From: Piscirickettsiaceae bacterium
Lineage (GTDB): Bacteria > Pseudomonadota > Gammaproteobacteria > Nitrosococcales > Methylophagaceae
Direction of reading: 5' to 3'
Length of the DNA stretch: 7,926 nucleotides
Assembly: GCA_030620285.1 (NCBI GenBank)
Contig: JAUXFA010000046.1
Location: 1-7,926, forward strand
Below are positions 1-7,524 of this stretch, piece by piece. A program made the translations under genes and the position numbers. The notes below the pieces were generated by a model. That model saw only the letters and a program-made list of their open reading frames with translations. It made no database searches and was not told where the DNA came from. Each line of letters starts with the position of its first letter. Within the stretch, counting starts at the first letter, position 1.

Positions 1-2
1 GC

Positions 3-1082
3 TCAAGAATTGGTGCCTTAACATTAATATTAGGTCTTATTATAGCTATTCCTGCTTTATGGCAGCGATTTAAGCACAATAAAAAATTGATAGTAATGGC
101 ACTGTCTGCCTTGTTAATTGGTATCAGCTTGGGGAAAATAGAAGGGAATAGTGCTGTTATTGATAAAACAGTTGCCATGCAGTCAGGTTATTCCGGTTCA
201 GCACGACTTGGTATTTATAATATATCATTAGATTTAATTAAGCAGCAGCCGATATCTGGTTATGGTATTGGTAGCTTTGGGCGTGTTTGGCAATATGCGA
301 AACCAGACTTTTATCAGTCATATCCTGATGCAGCCTTACCGAATCAATTTGTTAGCCATCCTCATAATGAGCTGCTATTTTGGTTAGTGGAAGGTGGGTT
401 AATAGCAGGTATAGGTCTAGTAGTTTTGGTAGTGGGTTTATTGCTTTCACTAAGACAATTAGGATGGCAGAGAGCGGGAATTTATACTGCGATATTATTA
501 CCGATATTCCTTCATTCCCAAGTCGAATTGCCGTTATATACCTCTTCCCTGCATTGGTTTGTAGTTATCATTTTACTGGTGATGCTCTGTAGGCACAATA
601 CTTTGAGTAGGGCAAACAAAATGACGGTATCTTTAGTAAGATTGGGTCATGGCATACTGTTCAGTCTATCGATTATTTTTATAACTTTTTTTATTCATAC
701 TTTACGTTCACATTTAGACTTTGTATCTTATGCGAATGGAATAGATATGGATCGTCCTTTTATTGAGGCATTTAAAAATCCCTATTTGTATGATCAGGCG
801 CAATGGGTGGATAATAATACGATTCTAAACTCAAGCATACAGTTTAATACAAGTCAGGATTTAAATACCCAACACAATATAATTAGTGGTGTACAGGCTT
901 ATGTGAATTGGGGAGAGGATAGATTGTCGAATAAACCGAATGTTGAACTTTATCGTCAGATGGCTAGAGCATATTACTATTTGAGAGATCAAACTAATTT
1001 CTGCTTAATAAGCCAAAATGGATTGACACTGTATCCTCATGATGACCATTTAAAAGCAGCTATTGAATTATGTGGGAAGTGA
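3..1082 (+). CDS. pglL: PglL-family O-oligosaccharyltransferase / Wzy-type ligase, partial (5' end outside window)
   Basis: This is an integral inner-membrane enzyme that would transfer a lipid-linked glycan to Ser/Thr of periplasmic or pilin proteins. The frame is open to the left edge, so the true start lies outside; the Met-like TTG at 87 is internal. About 359 codons are visible. In order there are two hydrophobic helices (about nt 12-62 and 87-137) and a periplasmic stretch with GYGIGSF (about 258-278) leading to HPHNE at 357-371. A long helix with the GG motif follows (369-452), then helices at about 480-520, 549-591 and 645-704, with HSQVE at 513-527. The tail of roughly 125 residues is soluble and ends in a TPR-like stretch. 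The G-x-G-x-F...HPHNE signature followed by an H-(x)3-E-P/L motif is typical of PglL/WaaL/Wzy_C proteins. The adjacent pilin gene favours a pilin or general O-oligosaccharyltransferase over an O-antigen ligase, but that choice is inferred. The tail carries no obvious defect. Confidence 0.82.
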   Translation, partial: SRIGALTLILGLIIAIPALWQRFKHNKKLIVMALSALLIGISLGKIEGNSAVIDKTVAMQSGYSGSARLGIYNISLDLIKQQPISGYGIGSFGRVWQYAKPDFYQSYPDAALPNQFVSHPHNELLFWLVEGGLIAGIGLVVLVVGLLLSLRQLGWQRAGIYTAILLPIFLHSQVELPLYTSSLHWFVVIILLVMLCRHNTLSRANKMTVSLVRLGHGILFSLSIIFITFFIHTLRSHLDFVSYANGIDMDRPFIEAFKNPYLYDQAQWVDNNTILNSSIQFNTSQDLNTQHNIISGVQAYVNWGEDRLSNKPNVELYRQMARAYYYLRDQTNFCLISQNGLTLYPHDDHLKAAIELCGK

Positions 1083-1168
1083 CAATTTGCGTCACATATT
1101 AACAATTAATGGTAATGTTTCAAGCAAGGACCTACCCGTAAGGCATTGAATTATAATGAATATATTGT
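1083..1168. other. Intergenic region upstream of the pilin promoter
   Basis: This short AT-rich stretch separates the glycosyltransferase stop from the pilin promoter. A 5-bp inverted repeat, GTGAC/GTCAC (1079-1083 and 1091-1095), overlaps the stop codon but has no T-run after it, so I do not call it a terminator. If the pilin is PilR-controlled, as pilA promoters usually are, the activator site would be expected here or inside the upstream gene. I see no motif I can assign with confidence. Confidence 0.35.
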
Positions 1169-1184
1169 TGGCATGATGTTGGCA
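1169..1184 (+). promoter_or_regulatory. Sigma54 (RpoN) -24/-12 promoter of the pilin gene
   Basis: The sequence TGGCATG-ATGT-TGGCA matches the sigma54 consensus TGGCACG-N4-TTGCA with two mismatches. It has the essential geometry: GG at 1170-1171, ten bases, then GC at 1182-1183. Transcription would start near 1195, giving a leader of about 42 bases before the ATG at 1237. Major pilin genes of Pseudomonas and related bacteria are commonly transcribed by RpoN with PilR, which supports the call. The TTGGCAT core is repeated at 1168-1174 and 1180-1186, but only the first copy has the GC dinucleotide at the required distance. Confidence 0.68.
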
Positions 1185-1223
1185 TAGATGTTTGTAAGGC
1201 AAGTATTTGCTGATATTTTATTC

Positions 1224-1230
1224 AAGGAGA
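1224..1230 (+). promoter_or_regulatory. Ribosome binding site that fixes the pilin start
   Basis: AAGGAGA lies six bases before the ATG at 1237. It rules out the upstream in-frame TTG at 1207, which would add ten residues ahead of the short basic prepilin leader and has no such site. Confidence 0.8.
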
Positions 1231-1236
1231 ATACAG

Positions 1237-1695
1237 ATGAAAAAGATTCAACAAGGTTTTACATTAATTGAATTAATGATCGTTATTGCGATTATTGGTA
1301 TTTTGGCGGCAATTGCATTGCCTGCGTATCAAGACTACACGGTTAGAGCCAAAGTTTCTGAAGGCCCAAGTCTTTCTTCACCAATAAGAACTGCGATAGG
1401 TGTCGCATGTAGTGAGGCTGCATTAAGTACAGCTACAGAAAATACAACAACTGGTGGTGCTGCTGATTTAGGCGTTGAACTAAACGTTGATTATGATAGT
1501 CAATATGTTAATACGGTAACGGTTTCTATGACTAACATATCAACACCTGTGGTCACTATCATATATAATGCCATTGGTTCACAAGTTCCTCTAAATGCTG
1601 AAGTAATTTACACTGGTGTTTGTGCGCCTATTGGTATGAACTGGACTGTTACTGAAAATGCTGGAATGCTAGCTAAATACTTACCTAAAACATAA
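1237..1695 (+). CDS. pilA: Type IV major pilin (prepilin)
   Basis: This is the structural subunit of a type IV pilus. It is made as a prepilin, cleaved and N-methylated by PilD, then polymerised at the inner membrane. It has 152 residues. The leader MKKIQQG ends in Gly7, with cleavage before Phe8; the mature protein starts FTLIE with the essential Glu5. A hydrophobic helix of about 25 residues and the conserved PAYQDY motif follow. The globular domain has only two cysteines, Cys58 and Cys129. Pilins of this group usually end with W-x-C...KYLP-x-x-C, and here the tail is WTV...KYLPKT, so both C-terminal loop cysteines are absent. Residues 59-76 form an Ala/Ser/Thr-rich stretch and the last residue is Thr; either could be an O-glycosylation site for the upstream enzyme. 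It is a single-gene unit with a sigma54 promoter and its own terminator. It could be a minor or competence pilin rather than the main one; the promoter favours the main one. Confidence 0.93.
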   Translation: MKKIQQGFTLIELMIVIAIIGILAAIALPAYQDYTVRAKVSEGPSLSSPIRTAIGVACSEAALSTATENTTTGGAADLGVELNVDYDSQYVNTVTVSMTNISTPVVTIIYNAIGSQVPLNAEVIYTGVCAPIGMNWTVTENAGMLAKYLPKT

Positions 1696-1703
1696 TTAAT
1701 TCA

Positions 1704-1723
1704 GTCAGCCTATTTGGCTTGAC
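1704..1723 (+). other. Hairpin in the pilin 3' untranslated region
   Basis: AGTCA-GCC (1703-1710) can pair with GGC-TGACT (1715-1723), giving an 8-bp stem with one bulged T and a TATTT loop. No T-run follows, so it is not a terminator by itself. It sits 18 bases before the true terminator. It may protect the 3' end of a highly expressed pilin mRNA, which is inference. Confidence 0.4.
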
Positions 1724-1740
1724 TTGATAAGTTATTATGG

Positions 1741-1774
1741 AAAAGCCTCGGCAGTAATGTCGGGGCTTTTTTTA
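1741..1774 (+). terminator. Rho-independent terminator of the pilin gene
   Basis: AAAAGCCTCG (1741-1750) pairs over ten positions with CGGGGCTTTT (1761-1770), with a single G-U pair, around a ten-base loop. The 3' arm runs straight into TTTATTT, so the T-run is effectively seven T's. It stops the plus-strand pilin transcript. On the minus strand the stem is followed only by the four T's of its own arm, so it may act weakly on transcripts coming from metG. Confidence 0.88.
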
Positions 1775-1805
1775 TTTGTCTATTAGGTCGCTTTTATCAG
1801 TTTAT

Positions 1806-1910
1806 GGTGAGTTTGTCGAACCATTGGTGCAATATTCCAGCCTTCGATATGCTCAGGCCGAACGGTGTTTTCTCAGGCTAAACGGTATTCATTATTCAAG
1901 CCTTCGATAG
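1806..1910. repeat. Cluster of degenerate TTCG/CGAA palindromic repeats
   Basis: The best unit is at 1841-1865: CCTTCG at 1841-1846 and CGAACGG at 1859-1865 can fold back on each other with one bulge. A partial copy of its second half, CTCAGG-CTAAACGGT, is at 1872-1886 (13 of 15 bases match 1852-1866). A copy of its first half, AGCCTTCGATA, is at 1899-1909 and matches 1839-1849 exactly. An inverted relative, GGTGAGTTTGTCGAACCA, is at 1806-1823. This resembles the widespread short intergenic palindromes with a TTCGAC...GCTCA...CGAACGG core found in many proteobacterial genomes; that resemblance is from memory. The cluster fills the gap between two convergent genes and begins 11 bases past the metG stop. 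Confidence 0.6.
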
Positions 1911-1920
1911 TTTATTAATG

Positions 1921-3567
1921 CTAAGCCAATGTTTCTGTCGATGATTCAAGCATAGATTGAATTTTATCAGCTTCAATACGGGTCATCAGTGGTTTAAATT
2001 TATTAATATTATGATTAAGTAATGGTGTTGAACTATCTGACCACTGCAAGGGTTCAATATTGAGGAATATCTCAGCTTGCTTGACTGTAGTAGGCAACAC
2101 GGGTTTTAGATAAGCAATCAAAACTCTAAATAAGTTAATGCCCATAGTGCAAATATCATGCACTTGTTGGTCTTTACCTTCTTCCTTAGCTAATGCCCAC
2201 GGTTTCATTTCATCAATATATTGATTGGCTTTATCAGCAAGCGCCATAATGTCTCGCATAGCATGGCCAAATTCACGGTTTTCCATTTTGTCTGCAATGG
2301 TATCTGCTTGAGCTATAAAATCATCAAATAAAGCTTGTTCTGATAATGAGCCTGATAATTTGCCATCAAAACGTTTTTTGATAAAGCCAGCACAGCGGCT
2401 AGCGATATTAACAACTTTGCCCACTAAATCAGAGTTAATGCGGCTTTGGAAATCTTCTAGGTTTAAATCAATATCATCAATGCCTGAGCCTAATTTGGCA
2501 GCATAGTAATAACGTAAGTATTCAGGGTTTAAATGATCAAGGTAAGTGCGTGCTTTAATAAAAGTACCACGTGATTTAGACATTTTTTTGCCATCGACGG
2601 TCAAAAAGCCATGAGCAAAAATAGAATTGGGTAATCTAAAACCAGCACCTTGCAACATGGCCGGCCAAAATAGTGCATGGAAGTAGATAATATCTTTACC
2701 AATAAAATGCACTAATTCGGTGGTGCTATCGGGTTTCATAAATTCATCAAAATCAATACCAGTACGATCACAATAGTTTTTAAAACTGGCCAGATAGCCA
2801 ATCGGCGCATCCAACCAGACATAAAAGAATTTATTAGGTGCATCGGGAATTTCAAAGCCAAAATAAGGTGCATCACGGGAAATATCCCAGTCTTTTAAAC
2901 TACTTTCAAACCATTCCTCTAGCTTGTGACTGACTTCATCTTGTAAATGACCTGCTTGGGTCCATGTTTGAAGATCTTGCTCAAAGTCAGCCAATTTAAA
3001 GAAATGATGTTCAGAATCTTTAGTGATCGGCGTGGCACCAGAAACCGCTGATACGGGGTTTTTTAATTCGGTCGGATCATAAGTTGCACCACAGGCTTCA
3101 CAGTTATCACCATATTGATCATCAGTGCCACATTTAGGGCATTCACCTTTAATAAAACGATCGGGTAGGAACATTTCTTTTTCAGGATCATAAGCCTGAC
3201 TAATGGTGCGAGTGGTGATATGACCTGCTTGTTTATTAGCAAGATAAACTTGGCTTGATAGCACTTTATTCTCTTCGCTATGAGTACTGTGAAAATTATC
3301 AAAGTTAATATTAAAGTCAGCAAAATCAGCTTGATGTTCCTGTTTTACGCTGGCGATTAATTGTTCCGGCGTAATGCCTTCAGCTTGGGCACGTAGCATG
3401 ATGGGTGTGCCGTGAGCATCATCCGCACAAACATAATGACATTCATGACCACGCATTTTTTGAAAGCGTACCCAGATATCAGTTTGAATGTATTCAACAA
3501 GATGCCCGAGATGGATTGAACCATTGGCATAAGGTAACGCGCTGGTAACAAGAATCTTTCTTTGCAT
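1921..3567 (-). CDS. metG: Methionyl-tRNA synthetase lacking the C-terminal tRNA-binding domain
   Basis: This cytosolic class I synthetase charges tRNA-Met (initiator and elongator) with methionine using ATP. The product has 548 residues. The HIGH-type signature is HLGH at 19-22 in the context [11 protein letters not shown]. The zinc knuckle is Cys143, Cys146, Cys156 and Cys159 (CPKC and CEAC, nine residues apart). The motif [10 protein letters not shown] lies at about 249-258, KMSKS at 328-332, and the helical anticodon-binding domain runs to about 535. The zinc layout and the rest of the sequence match E. coli MetG closely. E. coli MetG has about 677 residues and ends with an OB-fold dimerisation domain; this protein stops where that domain's linker begins. 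I chose ATG 3567 because it aligns with the family start; a TTG at 3603 would add 12 unrelated residues. No strong Shine-Dalgarno is visible. It is divergent from the sdh cassette and convergent with the pilin gene. Confidence 0.96.
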   Translation of the reverse strand: MQRKILVTSALPYANGSIHLGHLVEYIQTDIWVRFQKMRGHECHYVCADDAHGTPIMLRAQAEGITPEQLIASVKQEHQADFADFNINFDNFHSTHSEENKVLSSQVYLANKQAGHITTRTISQAYDPEKEMFLPDRFIKGECPKCGTDDQYGDNCEACGATYDPTELKNPVSAVSGATPITKDSEHHFFKLADFEQDLQTWTQAGHLQDEVSHKLEEWFESSLKDWDISRDAPYFGFEIPDAPNKFFYVWLDAPIGYLASFKNYCDRTGIDFDEFMKPDSTTELVHFIGKDIIYFHALFWPAMLQGAGFRLPNSIFAHGFLTVDGKKMSKSRGTFIKARTYLDHLNPEYLRYYYAAKLGSGIDDIDLNLEDFQSRINSDLVGKVVNIASRCAGFIKKRFDGKLSGSLSEQALFDDFIAQADTIADKMENREFGHAMRDIMALADKANQYIDEMKPWALAKEEGKDQQVHDICTMGINLFRVLIAYLKPVLPTTVKQAEIFLNIEPLQWSDSSTPLLNHNINKFKPLMTRIEADKIQSMLESSTETLA

Positions 3568-3747
3568 GGTTTGACCAAAATAACAATAAAAATGTGGGTG
3601 CAAGATACCAGAAATCGTGCTGTTACTCCATTAATAGAGCGATATCTCTCACGATGAGTTTAGCGCGAGATTGAAACTATTGTAATGCGACTGACTTTAG
3701 TTTAGATTACAGATTGCTGTTCCTGATTCTAAATATGAGGGAAGTTA
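3568..3747. promoter_or_regulatory. Divergent intergenic region, metG / sdh cassette
   Basis: These 180 bases must carry the promoters of metG (leftward) and the TPR-sdhCAB operon (rightward). For the rightward operon a possible sigma70 promoter is TTGTAA (3680-3685), 17 bases, TAGATT (3703-3708); each box matches four of six consensus bases. A good ribosome site, GAGGGA (3737-3742), precedes the ATG at 3748. For metG the best minus-strand -10 is TACAAT (complement of 3679-3684), with no convincing -35. That places the two candidates on top of each other. No T-box, SAM riboswitch or clear operator is recognisable. Confidence 0.35.
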
Positions 3748-4251
3748 ATGGAACTAAAACTACATGATATTCGTTTAACGGCTATTGATCAGGCGATCGA
3801 AAAGGCTAAGCAATATCGCTCGTTGCTGGAGCCTGAAATTGCTGAAAGCATATGCCTTGACGTGCTAAATATCGATCCTGATAACCAATCCGTGTTGATT
3901 ATTTATATTCTTGCATTATTAGATCAAATTTCTCGTGCGGAAACACAGAGTCAGATCAAAACAATTGAACGAACAATTGAAAAATTAAGCAGCCAATACC
4001 AGCGTTATTACTACACGGGTTTATTAAACGAACGTCGAGCAAGACATTTGATCACGCAAGCAATGTCACATTCTTTTGCTTATGAGTATTTTGCTGAAGC
4101 GTTAAATTATTATCAACAAGCCATTGACCGATGCCCCGAAAAAAATGATGAAGCGATCCTGCGTTGGAACAGTTGCATCAGAACAATTGAAAAAGAAAAG
4201 CTTAAACCACGATTAGATAGCGAAGACCTTATGGTCGATATGGAAAGTTAA
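3748..4251 (+). CDS. TPR-like protein of unknown function, first gene of the sdh operon
   Basis: I do not recognise this gene as a named family. It encodes 167 residues, soluble, without a signal peptide or membrane segment, so probably cytoplasmic. Two helical hairpins look like tetratricopeptide repeats: about residues 18-60, with AESICLDVLNIDPDN typical of the end of a TPR unit, and about 107-145, with FAEALNYYQQAIDRCP. The stretch between them (about 63-100) is charged and probably helical, with YYYTGLLNERRA at 87-98. The tail (150-167) is polar and acidic. Its stop codon shares one base with the sdhC start (TAATG), so it is translated with the complex II genes. TPR proteins usually bind other proteins, so an assembly or maturation role for this succinate dehydrogenase is plausible but unproven. 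It could also be an unrelated passenger. The start at ATG 3748 is supported by GAGGGA five bases upstream. Confidence 0.8.
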   Translation: MELKLHDIRLTAIDQAIEKAKQYRSLLEPEIAESICLDVLNIDPDNQSVLIIYILALLDQISRAETQSQIKTIERTIEKLSSQYQRYYYTGLLNERRARHLITQAMSHSFAYEYFAEALNYYQQAIDRCPEKNDEAILRWNSCIRTIEKEKLKPRLDSEDLMVDMES

Positions 4252-4847
4252 TGGCATCTCAATTGATTCAACTACAAAAGAGATCGATGGCATTGGCTGG
4301 TGTGGTGATGACGGCGTATTTGATTGTTCATATGTTGTCTAATCTTAGTTTTTTTTGGCCAGATACATTTACAAAATTTTATGATTGGTATAACGGTGGC
4401 GTAATCAGTTGGTTAGTATTATTGCTGATGACAATTGCGGTGTTTATTCATGTTAAAGCGGCAATTAGAATTCGCAAAGCTAACGCGCAGGCTAGAGCGG
4501 TCGATTATGCAAAACATGACAAATTCAAAATTCCAGCACTTTTTGTCACCCTTAGTATTATTTTCTTACTCACCTTTATCGTCGTACATGTTATTCAAAC
4601 AGTATTGTTTGATAATACTGAACTTTATAACGAGCTTATACAGTTATTTCAGTCAGAAATAATGGTGTTATTTTATTTGGCAGGCTTGTTTGTATTGATG
4701 ATGCATTTACAACATTCGCTGGCTAATGTGCTGCAAACATTAGGTAAAACATCGTTAACTTGTCATAGCCTTGTTTGGGCGGGCGTGATGATTCTAATAG
4801 GTGGGTTTGCCTTGATCCCTGTTTATATTTATATGGCCATGTCATGA
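4251..4847 (+). CDS. sdhC: Succinate dehydrogenase/fumarate reductase cytochrome b558 anchor subunit
   Basis: This is the membrane anchor of a complex II with a single cytochrome subunit. It carries two b haems and passes electrons between the Fe-S subunit and quinone. It has 198 residues and five hydrophobic helices, at about 12-34, 50-74, 93-119, 134-160 and 173-196. The four histidines expected to ligate two haems are His27 (helix 1), His67 (helix 2), His113 (helix 3) and His155 (helix 4). They align with His28, His70, His113 and His155 of Bacillus subtilis SdhC. His152 and His172 are extra. This is the one-anchor, di-haem type, unlike the SdhC-SdhD pair of E. coli. A GGAAAG site (4242-4247) precedes the start. 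The stop overlaps the sdhA start in ATGA. Whether the enzyme works as dehydrogenase or reductase cannot be told from sequence. Confidence 0.9.
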   Translation: MASQLIQLQKRSMALAGVVMTAYLIVHMLSNLSFFWPDTFTKFYDWYNGGVISWLVLLLMTIAVFIHVKAAIRIRKANAQARAVDYAKHDKFKIPALFVTLSIIFLLTFIVVHVIQTVLFDNTELYNELIQLFQSEIMVLFYLAGLFVLMMHLQHSLANVLQTLGKTSLTCHSLVWAGVMILIGGFALIPVYIYMAMS

Positions 4848-6784
4848 CTGATTTTGAATTGGATAGCCATACCCCGAAAGGAAGCCTTGAGGAACGATGG
4901 ACTCAGCATAAATTTGATTTAAAGATCGTCAGTCCCGCGAATAGGAAAAAATACAATATTATTGTGGTGGGAACCGGTCTTGCGGGTGCGGCAGCGGCAG
5001 CATCGCTCGGTGAAATGGGCTATAACGTTAAGACATTTTGTTTTCAAGATAGCCCAAGAAGAGCACATAGTATTGCTGCCCAAGGTGGCATCAATGCCGC
5101 GAAAAATTATCAGAATGATGGTGATAGTGTGTGGCGGTTATTCTACGATACTATCAAAGGTGGTGACTATCGAGCGCGGGAGTCTAATGTCTTTCGTTTA
5201 GCTGAATTGAGTACCAGTATTATTGATCAAGCTGTTGCCCAAGGGGTGCCATTTGCACGTGAATATAGCGGTTATTTAGCAAACCGTTCTTTTGGTGGTG
5301 CACAAGTATCACGGACATTTTATGCTCGAGGTCAAACAGGCCAACAACTACTTATTGGTGCCTATCAGGCGATGAGCAAACAAATAGATGAAGGCACAAT
5401 TGTTCATCATTCTCGCTGTGAAATGCAGGATTTGATATTAGTTGATGGTAAGGCCAAAGGCATAGTATCTCGTGATTTAGTCACTGGTAAGTTGGAATCA
5501 CATATGGCCGATGTTGTGGTGTTGTGTACCGGTGGTTATGGCAATGTGTTTTATCTTTCTACCAATGCCAAAGGTTGCAATGCTTCGGCAGCATGGCGAG
5601 CACATAAACAAGGTGCATTATTTGCCAATCCTTGTTTTACTCAAATCCATCCAACCTGTATTCCACAGGCGGGTGAATTACAGTCAAAATTAACATTGAT
5701 GAGTGAATCTCTGCGAAATGACGGTCGAATTTGGACGCCGAAGAACAAACAAGATTGTGATAAAAAACCAGAACAAATCCCCGAAGCTGATCGTGATTAT
5801 TTCTTAGAGCGAATGTATCCTGCATTTGGTAATTTAGTACCGCGTGATATAGCGTCACGAGCAGTGAAATTGGTTTGTGATGAAGGCCGTGGTGTCGGCC
5901 ACGATATTGATGGTAAAAAACTCGGTGTATATCTCGACTTTGCTAAAGCAATTGAAACTCAAGGTTTAGATGCTGTGAGTGAGAAATATGGCAATTTATT
6001 TGAGATGTATCAACATATTGCTGATGAAGATCCTTATACAACACCGATGCGGATCTATCCTGCTGTGCATTACACCATGGGAGGTCTGTGGGTTGATTAC
6101 AATCTGATGACGTCAATTGATGGTTTATTTGCGGGAGGTGAAGCGAATTTCTCAGATCATGGTGCTAATCGCCTTGGAGCCAGTGCTTTAATGCAGGGGT
6201 TGGCTGATGGCTATTTTGTTTTACCATCGACGATTTCAAATTATTTGGCACACCAAAAACCGTTAGATATTAATGCTGATTACCCTGAAGCTCAGCAAGC
6301 ATTGCAAAGTTGTCAAGAAAGAATTGATAGTTTGATGAATGCGCCTGATGCTCAGAAAACACCGGATGAATTTCACCGAAAATTAGGTCAAATTATCTGG
6401 AATGCTTGTGGCATGGCAAGAGAAAAGAGCATATTGGAATCCTCCATTGCCGAGATTAAAAGTTTACGCGAGCAATTTTGGCAGCAGGTCAAAATTACCG
6501 GTAGTGATGAAACGCTCAATCAAACATTAGAGCGTGCAGGTCGGATTGCAGACTTCTTTGAGTTAGCTGAATTAATGTGTATAGATGCCTTAACTCGCGA
6601 AGAATCATGCGGTTGTCATGCTCGAGAAGAGCACATTACCGATGATGGTGAAGCACAGCGCCATGATGATGCTTTTTCCTATGTGGCGGCGTGGCAATAT
6701 AGCGGCAACATTAGTATTCCGGTGTTATATAAAGAAGAATTACATTTTGAATTTGTAAGACCAACAACAAGAAATTACCGATGA
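4844..6784 (+). CDS. sdhA: Succinate dehydrogenase/fumarate reductase flavoprotein subunit
   Basis: This catalytic subunit interconverts succinate and fumarate at a covalently bound FAD on the cytoplasmic face of the membrane. It has 646 residues. There is a leader of about 37 residues, then the Rossmann FAD motif GTGLAG (43-48) and the [11 protein letters not shown] segment, where His75 should carry the covalent FAD. The active site includes His269 (IHPT), Glu288 and Arg291 (ESLRNDGR), Arg334 (VPRDIASRA), His409 (VHYTMGG) and Arg443 ([10 protein letters not shown]). The C-terminal region contains ESCGCH around 587-592. It is longer than the E. coli and B. subtilis proteins (about 590) and resembles the long form seen in Bacteroidetes, delta-proteobacteria and mycobacterial Sdh1. 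I chose ATG 4844, which overlaps the sdhC stop (ATGA); the in-frame ATG at 4775 would lie inside sdhC and add 23 residues. All key residues are present, so it should be active. Confidence 0.95.
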   Translation: MTDFELDSHTPKGSLEERWTQHKFDLKIVSPANRKKYNIIVVGTGLAGAAAAASLGEMGYNVKTFCFQDSPRRAHSIAAQGGINAAKNYQNDGDSVWRLFYDTIKGGDYRARESNVFRLAELSTSIIDQAVAQGVPFAREYSGYLANRSFGGAQVSRTFYARGQTGQQLLIGAYQAMSKQIDEGTIVHHSRCEMQDLILVDGKAKGIVSRDLVTGKLESHMADVVVLCTGGYGNVFYLSTNAKGCNASAAWRAHKQGALFANPCFTQIHPTCIPQAGELQSKLTLMSESLRNDGRIWTPKNKQDCDKKPEQIPEADRDYFLERMYPAFGNLVPRDIASRAVKLVCDEGRGVGHDIDGKKLGVYLDFAKAIETQGLDAVSEKYGNLFEMYQHIADEDPYTTPMRIYPAVHYTMGGLWVDYNLMTSIDGLFAGGEANFSDHGANRLGASALMQGLADGYFVLPSTISNYLAHQKPLDINADYPEAQQALQSCQERIDSLMNAPDAQKTPDEFHRKLGQIIWNACGMAREKSILESSIAEIKSLREQFWQQVKITGSDETLNQTLERAGRIADFFELAELMCIDALTREESCGCHAREEHITDDGEAQRHDDAFSYVAAWQYSGNISIPVLYKEELHFEFVRPTTRNYR

Positions 6785-7509
6785 ATTTTATTCTACATAT
6801 ATGGCGACAACAAGATGCTGATTCAGCAGGTGACTTTGAGCGACATGAAATTGATGTCAGCGAAGACACCTCCTTTTTAGAGATGTTGGATGCGTTGAAT
6901 GAGCAGCTTATCGAGTCTGATAAAGAAGCCATTGCTTTTGATTTTGATTGCCGAGAAGGGATATGCGGCTCTTGTAATTTAGTGATTAATGGCGCACCAC
7001 ATGGCAAAAGCAGGGCAACCACCACTTGCCAACAATATATGCGTGATTATGCAGGTGAAAAAGAGCTGTGGATTGAACCTTGGCGAGCAACTGCATTCCC
7101 TATCATTAAAGATTTAGTTGTTGATAGAACATCGTTTGAAAAGATTATTCAAGCGGGTGGTTATATTGAAATACGGACGGGTTCAGCTTGTGAGGCCAAT
7201 ACACTTCCGATTGAAAAAGAAGTATCAGATGCTGCATTTGATTCGGCGACATGTATCGGTTGTGGCGCTTGTGTAGCAGCGTGTCCTAATGCTTCAGCGA
7301 CTTTATTTGTGGCGGCAAAAGTAACTCATTTATCGCTGCTTCCTCAAGGACAAATGGATCCACAACGTGCAGAAAAGTTACTCACAGCGATGGAAAATGA
7401 AGGTTTTGGTAGTTGTAGTAATTACCGAGAATGTGAACGTGTTTGCCCGAAAGAAATTAGTGTCAGTACGATTACGACCATGAATAACTTATTGTATAAA
7501 AACAGTTAA
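6781..7509 (+). CDS. sdhB: Succinate dehydrogenase/fumarate reductase iron-sulfur subunit
   Basis: This subunit relays electrons from FAD in SdhA to the haems and quinone at SdhC through three Fe-S clusters. It has 242 residues, normal for the family. The [2Fe-2S] ligands are Cys57, Cys62, Cys65 (CREGICGSC) and Cys83. The [4Fe-4S] ligands are Cys158, Cys161, Cys164 (CIGCGAC) and Cys222. The [3Fe-4S] ligands are Cys168, Cys212 and Cys218. All expected ligands are present. One more cysteine, Cys137, lies outside the clusters. The start overlaps the sdhA stop (ATGA) and has no clear ribosome site of its own, so it probably depends on translation of sdhA. The sequence fits the same class as the neighbouring subunits. 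Confidence 0.95.
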   Translation: MNFILHIWRQQDADSAGDFERHEIDVSEDTSFLEMLDALNEQLIESDKEAIAFDFDCREGICGSCNLVINGAPHGKSRATTTCQQYMRDYAGEKELWIEPWRATAFPIIKDLVVDRTSFEKIIQAGGYIEIRTGSACEANTLPIEKEVSDAAFDSATCIGCGACVAACPNASATLFVAAKVTHLSLLPQGQMDPQRAEKLLTAMENEGFGSCSNYRECERVCPKEISVSTITTMNNLLYKNS

Positions 7510-7524
7510 ACATAGAGAGTCAAT

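Noticed and set aside
1079..1095. GTGAC/GTCAC hairpin at the end of the glycosyltransferase gene
   Set aside because: Only five pairs and no T-run after it.
1207..1236. TTG start for the pilin
   Set aside because: A strong AAGGAGA site points to ATG 1237, which gives a normal seven-residue prepilin leader.
3063..3578. Open frames overlapping metG on the same strand
   Set aside because: They lie wholly inside metG in another frame, and their products lack recognisable features; the metG frame is fully explained by family motifs.
3568..3603. Upstream TTG start for metG adding 12 residues
   Set aside because: The added residues do not fit the family N-terminus, the start is TTG, and ATG 3567 aligns with known MetG starts.
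4775..4843. Upstream ATG start for sdhA inside sdhC
   Set aside because: It would create a 73-base overlap, and the extra residues look like frame-shifted sdhC; ATG 4844 gives the ATGA overlap repeated at the next junction.
6711..7025. Antisense open frame across the sdhA-sdhB junction
   Set aside because: The sense strand codes for strongly conserved Fe-S ligands there; the antisense product has no recognisable motif or ribosome site.
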